Shown: positions 19,934 to 27,880 of the stretch, one piece after another
Position numbering within the stretch: position 1 is the stretch's first letter
Layout: each line of letters opens with the position of its first letter
NCBI RefSeq assembly: GCF_002778015.1
Contig: NZ_NJPP01000007.1
Location: 16,938 to 58,898 of the forward strand
Length of the DNA: 41,961 bases
DNA from: Bartonella tribocorum
GTDB taxonomy: Bacteria > Pseudomonadota > Alphaproteobacteria > Rhizobiales > Rhizobiaceae
Direction of reading: 5' to 3'
Notes under the pieces: generated by a model
What the model saw: only the letters and a program-made list of their open reading frames with translations
What the model was told of the DNA's origin: nothing
The model's database searches: none
Position numbers and translations under genes: made by a program

Positions 19934-21292
19934 ATGGTGCAAAAATATTTTGGTACAGATGGAATTCGGGGGAAAGCCAATTCATTTCCCATGACACCCG
20001 ATTTTGCTATGAAAGTGGGGATGGCTGTAGGGGTTTTATTCCGTTCACAACATCAATCGCGTCGTGTGGTGATTGGCAAGGATACTCGATTATCTGGCTA
20101 TATGTTGGAAAATGCTTTGGTTTCAGGATTGACGGCTGCGGGGATGGAAGTTTTTTTATTGGGGCCAGTCCCAACACCTGCTGTTGCTATGCTTTGTCGC
20201 TCTTTGCGCGCGGATCTTGGGGTGATGATTTCTGCTTCTCATAATCCTTTCTATGATAATGGAATTAAACTTTTTGGTCCTGATGGTTTTAAACTTTCAG
20301 ATGAGATGGAAGCAAGAATTGAACAATTGATCGATACAGATCTTTCAAAATCTTTAGCAAGTTCTGCTGAAATTGGTTCTGCAAAACGGGTTGAGGGGGA
20401 TATTTATCGTTATATTGAATATGCTAAACGAACGTTGCCCCGTGACGTTCGCTTGGATGCTGTGCGTATTGTTGTGGATTGTGCCAATGGGGCTGCTTAT
20501 AAAGCCGCTCCCCGTGCTTTATGGGAATTGGGGGCTGAGGTTTTTGCTATTCATGATGAACCCAATGGGACCAATATTAATCAAAAATGTGGTTCAACCG
20601 ATTTAAGCTCTTTAAAACGCAAAGTACATGAAGTGCGTGCTGATGTAGGGATTGCTCTTGATGGAGATGGTGATCGTGTTCTCATTGTTGATGAAAAAGC
20701 ACAAACGGTTGATGGGGATCAGTTAATTGCTGTGATTGCTGAAAATTGGCATAAAATGGGACGATTACGGTGCAATGGGGTTGTCACAACGATTATGTCT
20801 AATCTGGGACTGGAGCGGTTTTTGAACGGCAAAGGGCTGGAACTGATCAGGACAAAAGTTGGAGATCGTTATGTTGTCGATGCCATGCGTCAAAAGGGAT
20901 ATAATGTTGGAGGTGAGGCTTCTGGGCATATCGTGCTTAGTGATTTTGGAACAACCGGTGATGGGTTGGTGGCGGCTTTGCAGATTTTAGCTTGTATGAA
21001 GGAAAGTCAAAGCACTATGAGCCAATTGTGTAAACGGTTTGAACCTGTCCCGCAAATTTTAAAAAATGTAACAATTAAAAATAAAAATGTTCTGAAAAAA
21101 AATCCCGTCAAAACGGCTATTGATCAAGCAGAAAAGCGATTGGGAAAAGAAGCACGGCTGGTGATCCGTGCTTCTGGAACTGAGCCGGTTATCCGCCTTA
21201 TGGCTGAAGGTGATGCACGAGAAGTGTTGGACACGGTTGTGACAGAGTTAATGGATGTTATTACTCATCATGATACGCTTGTAAGTGCTTGA
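19934..21292 (+). CDS. glmM: Phosphoglucosamine mutase GlmM
   Basis: GlmM converts glucosamine-6-phosphate to glucosamine-1-phosphate, feeding UDP-GlcNAc for peptidoglycan and LPS. In the 452-residue protein the phosphorylated active-site serine is Ser102 within [14 protein letters not shown]. The Mg2+-binding loop is DGDGDR (243-248), the sugar-binding motif is GGEASGH, and the phosphate-binding loop [12 protein letters not shown] is near the C-terminus. The N-terminus [13 protein letters not shown] is the family hallmark. AAAGGAAAG precedes the ATG. The position downstream of ftsH is the common alphaproteobacterial order. Confidence 0.98.
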   Translation: MVQKYFGTDGIRGKANSFPMTPDFAMKVGMAVGVLFRSQHQSRRVVIGKDTRLSGYMLENALVSGLTAAGMEVFLLGPVPTPAVAMLCRSLRADLGVMISASHNPFYDNGIKLFGPDGFKLSDEMEARIEQLIDTDLSKSLASSAEIGSAKRVEGDIYRYIEYAKRTLPRDVRLDAVRIVVDCANGAAYKAAPRALWELGAEVFAIHDEPNGTNINQKCGSTDLSSLKRKVHEVRADVGIALDGDGDRVLIVDEKAQTVDGDQLIAVIAENWHKMGRLRCNGVVTTIMSNLGLERFLNGKGLELIRTKVGDRYVVDAMRQKGYNVGGEASGHIVLSDFGTTGDGLVAALQILACMKESQSTMSQLCKRFEPVPQILKNVTIKNKNVLKKNPVKTAIDQAEKRLGKEARLVIRASGTEPVIRLMAEGDAREVLDTVVTELMDVITHHDTLVSA

Positions 21293-22052
21293 GCTTTAAG
21301 GAATCTTGAATGCTGTACGGATAAGCGATCAGGTCATCTGTTGAAAAACAAAAGGGAGTTTTTGAAATGATTTGTTGGAGGAATGTTCATTGAAGAAAAG
21401 CGGTTGGCCTTTGGGGAATGTTTTCTATGATAATGAGGGGGGCTTAAGAGAAGGTCTGTATGTGCTAGAAGGTCTTTCTTGAGTGAGAGGTTGCAATTCT
21501 TGAGTTATAGCGGAGGAAGAGCAGGTAAGCAGCCAGTTAGAGCGGTAATCGAGCCGCTAAAGAAGCGGTTGGTGAAAGAGTTTTTGCCTTCCTGTGATGG
21601 TGGAATTTTATCCTTTGTACATTTAATATAAAGGGGGTGTATAAAAAGGGATTGGCGGTTTATATGAGTGAAAGCGATGTCGTTTTGTGGTTCCATCTTT
21701 AATTTTGTTTTGGGAACGCATTTTATTTTTTGAGCAAATTCGTATGTAAGAAAAGAAAAAATATCCCGACAATCCTTGGGGCATTGGGGAGTGTTTGTTT
21801 TTTAATATAGATTTTACCTTGACATGCTTTTTTAAAGCTATGAGTCACTTTCAAAATGAGGAAAAAACAATGGCAAAAAAAATAAAAACCCAACTGCGTT
21901 AACAGAAGGGTTTCTAAAATACCTATGCGGCGAATTAAAAATTCTAAGTAATTCTCATTTTAATTTATCGCGATATATTCTGCAAGAGAAATTTTGTAGA
22001 AAAGGAGTATTTTTTACTTTTTTTTGCCTCTGACAGAGAGGTTAAAACAATT
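21293..22052. other. Junction region between glmM and the repC island
   Basis: No clear gene is visible. Near the right end a short ATG frame at 21870 (MAKKIKTQLR, then stop) becomes a 50-codon open stretch if one A is added to the run of eight A's, ending at about 22034. This could be a decayed small gene but I do not recognise it. A TTGACA at 21819-21824 has no good -10 partner. In RepABC plasmids the stretch before repC carries an antisense RNA; I see no clear hairpin-plus-T-run to support one here. Confidence 0.4.
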
Positions 22053-23427
22053 ATGGTTAAAAAAACATTCGGAAGAAAGTTAAGTGCACATCATATAGAA
22101 TTTAGAAAATTAGCTGAAACTGCTAAAATGGGGGTTGTAAGTCGAGGACAATTAATTGGATTGGCTAGAAAATTAGAGATAGCTGGTTTTATACGAGAGA
22201 CAGAAGCAAAACTTCTCTTAGTTTTATTGAATACAGCTTCGACGTCTTCATTTGAAAAAGGTGGAGTTCCTATCGTTTTTAAAAGCAATTACTGTCTTGG
22301 TAATGAAATTTGCCGTAGTGAATCACGCGTGAGTATATTGCTTTCACGCCTTTATGATTGTGGTCTTGTTGTCATGCAGGATTCTGGTAATTTTAAACGC
22401 TATTCATCGCGAAGCCGTAGTCATGGAATTATAACAGCTTGTGGGATTGATTTACGTATTCTTGTGTCTCAATACCATGAACTTAAACAAAAAATTGATG
22501 AAGTTTTAGAGGCTCAGAGAAGACAAAAGGATGCTTTGCATTGTTTTCAGGGGTTAGTGCGACAAATTAAAGCTTCTTATGCATCAATTGAAGCGACACC
22601 ATTTACATCTTTGCTTTTTTCGAGAATGCAAAAAATCCTTCACATTATTGGTCGGCCAGCCAAAGCTTCGGTGGAAACAATTGCATAAAGCAATTGGTCT
22701 TTTTCAGTGGATTTTACAGCGTTTTTTTACGCAAAAAACATCAAAAACAAGATACACGTATTGTGCTGACAAGATACACATAGAATATACAACCCCTAAT
22801 CTAATTAGTAATTGTAACGAAAGAGAAAATTCAAACCTTAACGAAAATAACCAAAACCTAGAGACAACCGACAACTGTACAAAAAATGCTTATGAAAATA
22901 TAGAGAAAGGCAAAACTGAATCCACCTTACCTTCAAAAAACAGCAAATCGCTTCAAATCAAACCAGAACTTTTAACGCAAGCATTGCCTAATGTTGCTAT
23001 GTTTATGAAACATGGATTGCAATCTGAAAGAGATTTAATTGGGTCTATGGAGTTTTTAGCTAAAATGAAGGGGATTTCTTCTCATGCTGTTGAAGACGCT
23101 AAAAAAACTATGGGAATTAAAAAAGCTGCTCTAGCCATTGCTATCATTTTCGAAAAACATTGCAAAGAATTAATTAAATCATCTGGAGGATATTTGCGCG
23201 GCATGATTGCCAAAGAAAATCGAGGAGAGCTCTATCTAGAACGTTCTTTCTATGCCCTACTCAATGAAGCTTCTGAAGAAAAGCTGAATAATTGGTGCGG
23301 GCAAAAAACAGAGAAAAATGAGTCATCAAAATTAACAGATCAAAAAATTTCTTTATTCAAATCAGAATTAAATGAAGTTCTTAAAACTTTAAACATGCAA
23401 ACAAATTCAAAGAAAATTGCACCATAA
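22053..23427 (+). pseudogene. repC: Plasmid replication initiator RepC, frameshifted and orphan
   Basis: The first frame (22053-22688, 211 codons) matches the N-terminal domain of RepABC-type RepC: GLARKLEIAGFIRETEAKLLLVLL, then FKSNYCLGNEICRSESRVSILLSRLYDCGLV and HGIITACGIDLRILV. The second part continues in the +1 frame to 23427 with the RepC C-terminal pattern: VAMFMKHGLQSERDL, AKMKGISSHAVEDAKKTMG and SSGGYLRGMIAKENRGELYLE. The frames join near 22684-22690, where removing one base links VETIA to KAIGLFQ. No repA or repB lies upstream. It is probably a plasmid remnant in the chromosome, unless the shift is a sequencing error or programmed. Confidence 0.8.
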
Positions 23428-23670
23428 GTTTGATAAAAACTAAAAAAGGAGAAAAAATGTCTAACGAAACAGATAAAATGAAGTTCTTCTGATTGAATGG
23501 AGAAAGAGATTTACTATAACAACCCTGCGGGGGATATCATGTAGGGGTCCCTCCCTCCGAAAAAGAGATATATACAAGACATTTTCATTTAGCAATTACT
23601 TTTTTAGTTTTTTATACTTTTTAAAGAAACATGAAAAATATAAATATTTTCAGTTAATCCTTATTTTTAA

Positions 23671-23691
23671 TGAGAGGCTATCCGCCTCTCA
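23671..23691. repeat. Perfect 8-bp hairpin
   Basis: TGAGAGGC and GCCTCTCA flank the loop TATCC. It is the first of a series of hairpins downstream of repC. There is no downstream T-run, so it is not a typical terminator. Confidence 0.85.
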
Positions 23692-23747
23692 AACTCTCCG
23701 TACGCTCACCAAAATCATGAGATCAGACCCGCGTTTATCGAAGGACT

Positions 23748-23828
23748 AACAATCCTAGGTTCTTAAGGTCAAGGAAACCCCTTTGGGGCGCCTAACGGCG
23801 TCCTTGACAAAGAACCAAACGGATTGTT
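23748..23828. repeat. Long branched palindrome
   Basis: Three nested arm pairs are separated by short bulges. They are AACAATCC (23748-23755) with GGATTGTT (23821-23828), GGTTCT (23758-23763) with AGAACC (23811-23816), and GTCAAGGA (23768-23775) with TCCTTGAC (23801-23808). Inside lie two small hairpins, CCCCTTTGGGG (23778-23788) and CGCCTAACGGCG (23789-23800). The predicted shape is a long stem crowned by two stem-loops. Function is unknown: plasmid origin element, transfer origin or structured RNA are options. Confidence 0.8.
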
Positions 23829-23832
23829 TTAT

Positions 23833-23867
23833 CCTTCTCACGCGGCTCCGAAATCATGATGAGAAGG
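23833..23867. repeat. Inverted repeat beside the branched palindrome
   Basis: CCTTCTCA (23833-23840) pairs with TGAGAAGG (23860-23867) across a 19-base loop. It directly follows the 81-bp branched palindrome and seems part of the same structured block. Confidence 0.75.
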
Positions 23868-23977
23868 AGAGCTTATAGGGGCGCCTGCTTTCAGAGAGCA
23901 ATGTAAAAACAAAGGTATTAAAATTTCCATTAAACTCAATAAAACATGGAACATAATTAAAATTATAGGTGTTGGTA

Positions 23978-24127
23978 ATGCTCAATCATGATGATATCGA
24001 AAGTGTTGAATTTTATTTTACTGTAAATGGTAAAAAAATAAAATTTGATAAAGAGACTAATGATAAATTAAAGGAAAATATAGATTGGGAGAAATTTTTA
24101 TCGCAATTATTCGTTGATAAAAAATAA
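23978..24127 (+). CDS. Small hypothetical protein upstream of TIR-like gene
   Basis: A 49-codon frame begins MLNHDDIESVEFYFTVNG and ends LSQLFVDKK. It is highly charged (Lys/Asp/Glu-rich) with no membrane segment or signal peptide. Codon use is A/T-rich, as in the TIR-like gene that starts 45 bp downstream in the same direction. The ribosome-binding sequence is weak (AGGTG, about seven bases upstream). It may be an accessory or immunity partner of the TIR-like gene, or unrelated. I recognise no family. Confidence 0.45.
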   Translation: MLNHDDIESVEFYFTVNGKKIKFDKETNDKLKENIDWEKFLSQLFVDKK

Positions 24128-24172
24128 TAAGCCCTCTGGGATAAATGCATATATTTTATAGGGGATATAAAA

Positions 24173-24628
24173 ATGCCAAAAATTTTTATTGTATATAATG
24201 ATCATACTACTTTAGAACAAACTGAACGTGTTCTTTTTAAGCTTGGATTGGAACCATACGTTCTGAAATTTGGTAGTGATAATTTAACTACTATTGAGGA
24301 TTTTAAACAAGAAATTAGTATGCAAATTAATTCTCCAAAATTTGGTATTGTGCTACTTACTCCCGATGAGATTGGATATGAAAAATCTGCTGATAAAAAA
24401 GACGCAAAACCGCGCGCTAATCAAAATGTTATTTTTAAAATGGGTATGTTAATTCCTAAAATTTCTTGCAGAAATATTGCTATTTTAAAAAAACGAGATG
24501 TTGAAGTGCCTTTAGATTATGAAGGGATTAATTACATTCCTTTTAATGAACACGTAAAAGAGACGATCCAAAAACTTGTTGAACTATTAAACACAGCCGG
24601 ATTCAATTTAGATACAGTTAACTACTGA
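24173..24628 (+). CDS. TIR-like (Cap12/PF10137-type) nucleotide-binding protein, catalytic Glu replaced
   Basis: The 151-residue protein fits the CAP12/Pycsar-effector TIR family. It shows KIFIVYNDHTTLEQTERVLFKLGLEP (3-28), FGIVLLTPDEIGYEK (57-71), PRANQNVIFKMG (80-91) and DVEVPLDYEGINYIPF (109-124). Members hydrolyse NAD+ in antiphage defence when coupled to a sensor such as a STING or cyclic-nucleotide-binding domain. Here the domain stands alone. The family motif usually reads RQNVIFELG; this protein has Lys89 (AAA) where the catalytic Glu (GAA) is expected, so it may be enzymatically inactive. AGGGGAT lies about seven bases before the ATG. Neighbours are a 49-codon ORF and hipBA. Confidence 0.85.
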   Translation: MPKIFIVYNDHTTLEQTERVLFKLGLEPYVLKFGSDNLTTIEDFKQEISMQINSPKFGIVLLTPDEIGYEKSADKKDAKPRANQNVIFKMGMLIPKISCRNIAILKKRDVEVPLDYEGINYIPFNEHVKETIQKLVELLNTAGFNLDTVNY

Positions 24629-24702
24629 AGTTTTTTTTTGCATGAAGTATACGCAAAATATGCACTCTTCTTTGTTCTTCGGATAAGGCTTTAAGAGTAT
24701 AT

Positions 24703-24776
24703 GGGATAAAAACGTCCCGTACAGGTTTATTTTCTTGTAATAAAAGCATAAAATGATAAAATAATCCCGAAAGGGA
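24703..24776 (+). promoter_or_regulatory. hipBA promoter and candidate operators
   Basis: A promoter-like pair TTGTAA (24735-24740) and TAAAAT (24757-24762) is spaced by 16 bp. Two inverted repeats flank it: GGGA-N8-TCCC at 24703-24718 and TCCC-GAAA-GGGA at 24765-24776. The second overlaps the hipB ribosome-binding site. The N8 spacing recalls the TATCC-N8-GGATA operators of E. coli HipB, so autorepression is plausible, but the half-sites differ. Confidence 0.45.
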
Positions 24777-24781
24777 CGATT

Positions 24782-24997
24782 ATGATTGAAAGCAGAATGA
24801 AAATATTGGGTTTTATTGTTAGAAATACACGTAAAAAACAAGGATTAACACAAGAACAGTTAGCAGCTACATCAGGGGTTGGTGTGCGTTTTATCCGTGA
24901 TTTAGAAAGAGGCAAAGAGTCTTGTCATGTTGGAAAAACCATACATGTGCTTTCAATGCTTGGTCTTGATATTCAGATTGAAAATGAAAAATTATGA
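24782..24997 (+). CDS. hipB: HipB-like antitoxin (XRE helix-turn-helix)
   Basis: The 71-residue protein carries an XRE-type helix-turn-helix: GFIVRNTRKKQGLTQEQLAA then SGVGVRFIRDLERGK. It ends with the usual short strand LDIQIENEKL. AAAGGGA is five bases before the ATG and lies inside a palindrome. Its stop overlaps the hipA start (ATGA), so antitoxin and toxin are translationally coupled. HipB neutralises the HipA kinase and represses the operon. It is not preceded by another gene in the same operon. Confidence 0.9.
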   Translation: MIESRMKILGFIVRNTRKKQGLTQEQLAATSGVGVRFIRDLERGKESCHVGKTIHVLSMLGLDIQIENEKL

Positions 24998-26232
24998 CCC
25001 GTACACTTGATGTTTATTTACACGCAAAATTAGTAGGTCAATTACAACAACAAAAAAGTGGAGATCTCACGTTTCTCTACGATACTGATTATTTGTATAA
25101 AGATTTACAGGGCATCTCTGTCTCTCTACCTCCTCGTGTTGAAGCTTATAAAGGTCAAGCAGTAAAAGCCTTTTTTTCCGGTCTCTTACCCGATGATAAT
25201 GTAAGATATCGTTTAGCAACTTATTTAGGTCTTTCTGAACGAAATGCTTTTGCTTTGCTTGAAGTTGTTGGGGGAGATTGTGCTGGTGCTCTCGCTTTAT
25301 ATCCACATGGACAAGTTCCAAATTTGCCAACTGATGATGTAGAAACTCTTGATGATACTCAATTGAAAGAAATTCTTGAGTGTATTAAACGTCGTCCAAT
25401 GCTTGCTGGTGGAGATGGCTACAGATTGTCTCTTGCGGGTGCACAAGATAAATTAGCGGTTGGCTTTAAAGATAACCGTGTTCAACTCATTAAAGGGGGT
25501 GCACCGACCACGCATATTTTGAAACTTCTCATTGAACATATTAATGACAGTGCGCATAATGAGCTTTTTTGTATGAAATTGGCAAAACTCGTAGGTATTA
25601 ATGTGCCGGAAGTGTATTTACATTTTGTGAATAATACACCTTATTGTCTTATCACTCGATATGACCGTCAAATATCTTCTAACGGAACAATTTTGCGTAT
25701 TCATCAAGAGGATTTTTGTCAAGCACTTAGTATAGCTCCAGAATTTAAATATGAATGTGAAGGAGGACCTAGTATTGCTGCGTGTCAAACCGTTATTTTC
25801 CAGCATACATTGCGTCCTGCTGTTGATCAACTGAATTTCCTTAATATAATTATTTTTAATTATTTAATTGGTAATGCCGATGCGCATGGCAAAAACTTTT
25901 CACTACTTTACCAACAGAAAAAACCAGAACTTGCTCCTGCATATGATTTGTTAAGCACAGCTATTTATTCAGATTTATCTCAAAAAATGGCTATGAAAAT
26001 AGGAGGAGAATATATACCTAAAAATACATATTTGCGTCATTTTTATAAAATAGTCGCGGATACTAAAGCTTCTCAATTGTCCTTAAAAAAGCAAATAAAA
26101 AGAATGACTGATTCAATCAATGATAAGGCAATAAAATTAAAGAAAGAACTCGAGAGTGAAGGTTTGCGTTCTGAAGTTTTTGATGCAATCATTAATATTA
26201 TTCAACAGCGTTCTCAACATTTAAAAATTTAA
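24994..26232 (+). CDS. hipA: HipA-like serine/threonine kinase toxin
   Basis: HipA toxins phosphorylate glutamyl-tRNA synthetase and halt translation, producing dormancy. This 412-residue protein has the N-terminal HipA domain (VYLHAKLVGQLQ) and the SLAGAQDKLAVG loop (146-157), which includes the region of the regulatory autophosphorylated serine. The kinase core NYLIGNADAHGKNFSL (289-304) has the catalytic Asp296 and Mg-binding Asn301, and the Asp of AYDLL (318) is also present. All key residues look intact, and the length is near that of E. coli HipA (440). Coupled to hipB by a four-base overlap. Confidence 0.92.
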   Translation: MTRTLDVYLHAKLVGQLQQQKSGDLTFLYDTDYLYKDLQGISVSLPPRVEAYKGQAVKAFFSGLLPDDNVRYRLATYLGLSERNAFALLEVVGGDCAGALALYPHGQVPNLPTDDVETLDDTQLKEILECIKRRPMLAGGDGYRLSLAGAQDKLAVGFKDNRVQLIKGGAPTTHILKLLIEHINDSAHNELFCMKLAKLVGINVPEVYLHFVNNTPYCLITRYDRQISSNGTILRIHQEDFCQALSIAPEFKYECEGGPSIAACQTVIFQHTLRPAVDQLNFLNIIIFNYLIGNADAHGKNFSLLYQQKKPELAPAYDLLSTAIYSDLSQKMAMKIGGEYIPKNTYLRHFYKIVADTKASQLSLKKQIKRMTDSINDKAIKLKKELESEGLRSEVFDAIINIIQQRSQHLKI

Positions 26233-26340
26233 TTTTATTGCTTATCTTTCCGTTTTAAATGATGATATTTTTAATATACTGAGTAATATTATATCAGCAA
26301 AAACGATCATTTCTTCTGATGCAAAAATATATATTTATTT

Positions 26341-26391
26341 GACGTTTTTTTAAATGAAAATATATCAGTTTAAATGTAAACTGACGTTTTT
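26341..26391. promoter_or_regulatory. Inverted/direct repeats before the recombinase gene (possible res-like or operator site)
   Basis: TCAGTTTA-AATG-TAAACTGA (26365-26384) is a perfect 8-bp inverted repeat. The 9-mer gacgttttt occurs on both sides (26341-26349 and 26383-26391). The cluster lies just before the recombinase start at 26399, a common location for resolvase binding sites or autoregulatory operators. No full three-subsite res structure is demonstrated. Confidence 0.35.
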
Positions 26392-26398
26392 ACTGAAT

Positions 26399-26968
26399 AT
26401 GACAAAATTTTATGCTTACTTACGTGTTTCTCGTGATGGACAAGATACAGAAAATCAAAAATTTGGTTTGTTAGAATATGCTAACAAACATGGCTTTGCT
26501 CCACTCCATATTGAAGAAGAAATTGCAAGTAGAGGGAAAGATTGGCGCAAGCGTAAGCTTGGTGCTTTAATTGAAAAAGCAGAACGAGGAGATGTATTAT
26601 TAACTCCTGAATTTTCTCGTATAGCTGGTTCTTCTCTTGCTGTCCTAGAAATTCTCAAAGCCGCTAGTGAACGTGGTTTAATTTTTCACGTGACGAAACA
26701 AAACCTTATCATGGATGGGAGTTTACAAAGTGATATCATCGCGACTGTATTAGGTATGGTAGCGCAGATTGAGAGACATTTAATTCAAACACGTACAAAA
26801 GAAGCGTTAAGTGTTGCTCGTCAACGTGGTATAAAACGAGGACGCCCAACTGCAAATATATATAATTTGGCAAATATAATGATGAGGCCGGCTTGTTACT
26901 TCATAGATCGTGAAAACATGGGGGCGATGTGCAAGGAATTTAAGCGGATCCACAGAATTTTGAGTTAA
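26399..26968 (+). CDS. Serine recombinase (resolvase/invertase family)
   Basis: The N-terminal catalytic domain is clear: FYAYLRVSRDGQDTENQ with the nucleophilic serine at about residue 10, then RGDVLLTPEFSRIAGS, and the long E-helix GMVAQIERHLIQTRTKEAL. The start at 26399 gives the usual short N-terminus; an in-frame ATG at 26354 would add 15 hydrophobic residues. After RGIKRGRP the C-terminal helix-turn-helix expected in this family is not recognisable (it reads TANIYNLANIMMRPACYF...), so the end may have been replaced or truncated. It lies at the right edge of the island, directly before a repC-like fragment. Confidence 0.85.
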   Translation: MTKFYAYLRVSRDGQDTENQKFGLLEYANKHGFAPLHIEEEIASRGKDWRKRKLGALIEKAERGDVLLTPEFSRIAGSSLAVLEILKAASERGLIFHVTKQNLIMDGSLQSDIIATVLGMVAQIERHLIQTRTKEALSVARQRGIKRGRPTANIYNLANIMMRPACYFIDRENMGAMCKEFKRIHRILS

Positions 26969-27020
26969 AATGAAAGGGATTTCTTCTCAAAAGCTTGGAA
27001 AAGCTAAAAAGATAGCGAAA
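26969..27020 (+). repeat. Second short repC-like fragment
   Basis: The sequence from taaaatgaaagggatttcttctca resembles 23063-23115 within repC. In protein terms it reads MKGISSxKLGKAKK against MKGISSHAVEDAKK. It is a direct repeat about 3.9 kb from the first and lies immediately after the recombinase stop. It is probably a relic of another repC copy or a duplication end point. Confidence 0.55.
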
Positions 27021-27022
27021 AT

Positions 27023-27058
27023 AAAAAGGTATTTTCTCTCCAAAGGAAAGAAAATACC
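27023..27058 (-). terminator. Terminator of the DUF883/YqjE-like operon
   Basis: On the minus strand a perfect 10-bp inverted repeat (GGTATTTTCT / AGAAAATACC, 27058 to 27028) is followed by TTTTT at 27027-27023. It lies about 28 bp beyond the stop of the minus-strand gene at 27086. A run of nine G's (27060-27068) sits between them. Confidence 0.75.
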
Positions 27059-27085
27059 CGGGGGGGGGAGAATTTGATAGTAGTT

Positions 27086-27538
27086 TTACATATTTTTATT
27101 TGAAAAGCGATCTTTTTTATCTTTTTTCCACAGAAAATAAGTTGCAAGTCCCAAAATGGGGACACTCAATTTAGCAAAAGGGAGATGTTGGCTGAGAACA
27201 GCTAGGCTGGAAACAGTTGCATCTGTCATCAGTTTGTGGCGTTGTTCTTCGGTCTTTTTTTGTTGATCATAGCGTTGATAAGCCTTAAGAATCCGACTGA
27301 TCATAAGACTTAAAGCTCCAAGAAAAAACCAAATTAAAAACATGATACTGGCAGCGGTAAGAGGCTTTACAACAGTACATAACGCAAGAAAACCAACGAT
27401 ACATAAAAAAAGCAAAGCCATAAAAAATGAAATGCCAATAATCCCACAGCAAATGGCTTGAAGGCGCACTTGCTTGACTGTGCTTTTAAGCCCTCCACCG
27501 ACAAGATGGTTTAAAAGAGGTGCGATAAACTTATGCAT
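27086..27538 (-). CDS. YqjE/holin-X-like small inner-membrane protein
   Basis: The 150-residue protein begins MHKFIAPLLNHLVGG and has two adjacent strong hydrophobic segments, at about 30-55 (CCGIIGISFFMALLFLCIVGF) and 60-85 (AASIMFLIWFFLGALSLMI). A charged helix and a third weaker hydrophobic stretch (KLSVPILGLATYFLW) follow. This matches small YqjE-like (holin superfamily III-like) proteins that are commonly paired with a DUF883 protein. It starts three bases after the upstream DUF883 gene. Function is unknown beyond membrane association. Confidence 0.7.
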   Translation of the reverse strand: MHKFIAPLLNHLVGGGLKSTVKQVRLQAICCGIIGISFFMALLFLCIVGFLALCTVVKPLTAASIMFLIWFFLGALSLMISRILKAYQRYDQQKKTEEQRHKLMTDATVSSLAVLSQHLPFAKLSVPILGLATYFLWKKDKKDRFSNKNM

Positions 27539-27541
27539 TGT

Positions 27542-27880
27542 TTAACGACGTAGTAATTGAGCAAGAATAAAACCAACGCCTGCGGCAAACAAAACGCTTT
27601 TGCCAGGATTTTTGCGAATGCATTGATTCATGGTTTGTTCAAGTTCACTGATTTTGTCTTTTGCTTGAGACATGATGTCTTCACCACTTTCTTTCGCTGA
27701 GTGATACAGTTTTTCTGCTTTGTCTTTGGCGGCATTGAATTTTTTTGCACCAAGATCTGTTAATGTTGAGGTCATCCCTGAAATTTCATGGCGTAACGTT
27801 TCTAACTGTCCTTGGAGCTCGTTTTGTAGGTCTTTTTCTGCGGCTGTTTTATTGGTTTGTGTTGTTTTATTCTTGGCCAT
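27542..27880 (-). CDS. DUF883 (ElaB/YqjD/YgaM-like) membrane-anchored protein
   Basis: The 112-residue protein has a long amphipathic charged helix (about 15-85, including GAKKFNAAKDKAEKLYHSAKESGEDIMSQAKDKI). It ends with a C-terminal glycine-rich hydrophobic anchor, NPGKSVLFAAGVGFILAQLLRR, the hallmark of the DUF883 family. Family members in E. coli (YqjD, ElaB) are inner-membrane proteins that bind ribosomes in stationary phase. GAGAGGGA precedes the ATG. It is first in a two-gene operon with the YqjE-like gene. Confidence 0.85.
   Translation of the reverse strand: MAKNKTTQTNKTAAEKDLQNELQGQLETLRHEISGMTSTLTDLGAKKFNAAKDKAEKLYHSAKESGEDIMSQAKDKISELEQTMNQCIRKNPGKSVLFAAGVGFILAQLLRR

Larger units (their letters stand above)
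23428..23977. other. Structured non-coding region downstream of repC
   Basis: A very strong ribosome-binding sequence (AAAAGGAG) precedes an ATG at 23457, but the frame stops after 11 codons and again shortly after, so it appears to be a dead small gene. The remainder is unusually GC-rich and palindromic for this neighbourhood, with hairpins at 23671-23691, 23748-23828 and 23833-23867. No transposase or terminator T-run is associated. It could be an origin, an oriT or a structured RNA. Confidence 0.5.

Noticed and set aside
23671-23867. CRISPR array or integron attC site
   Set aside because: There are palindromes but no regularly spaced repeats, no cas or integrase gene and no attC core sequences.
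27060-27068. Run of nine G's as a phase-variation tract
   Set aside because: It is outside any coding frame, between a gene stop and its terminator, so slippage would not switch a protein.
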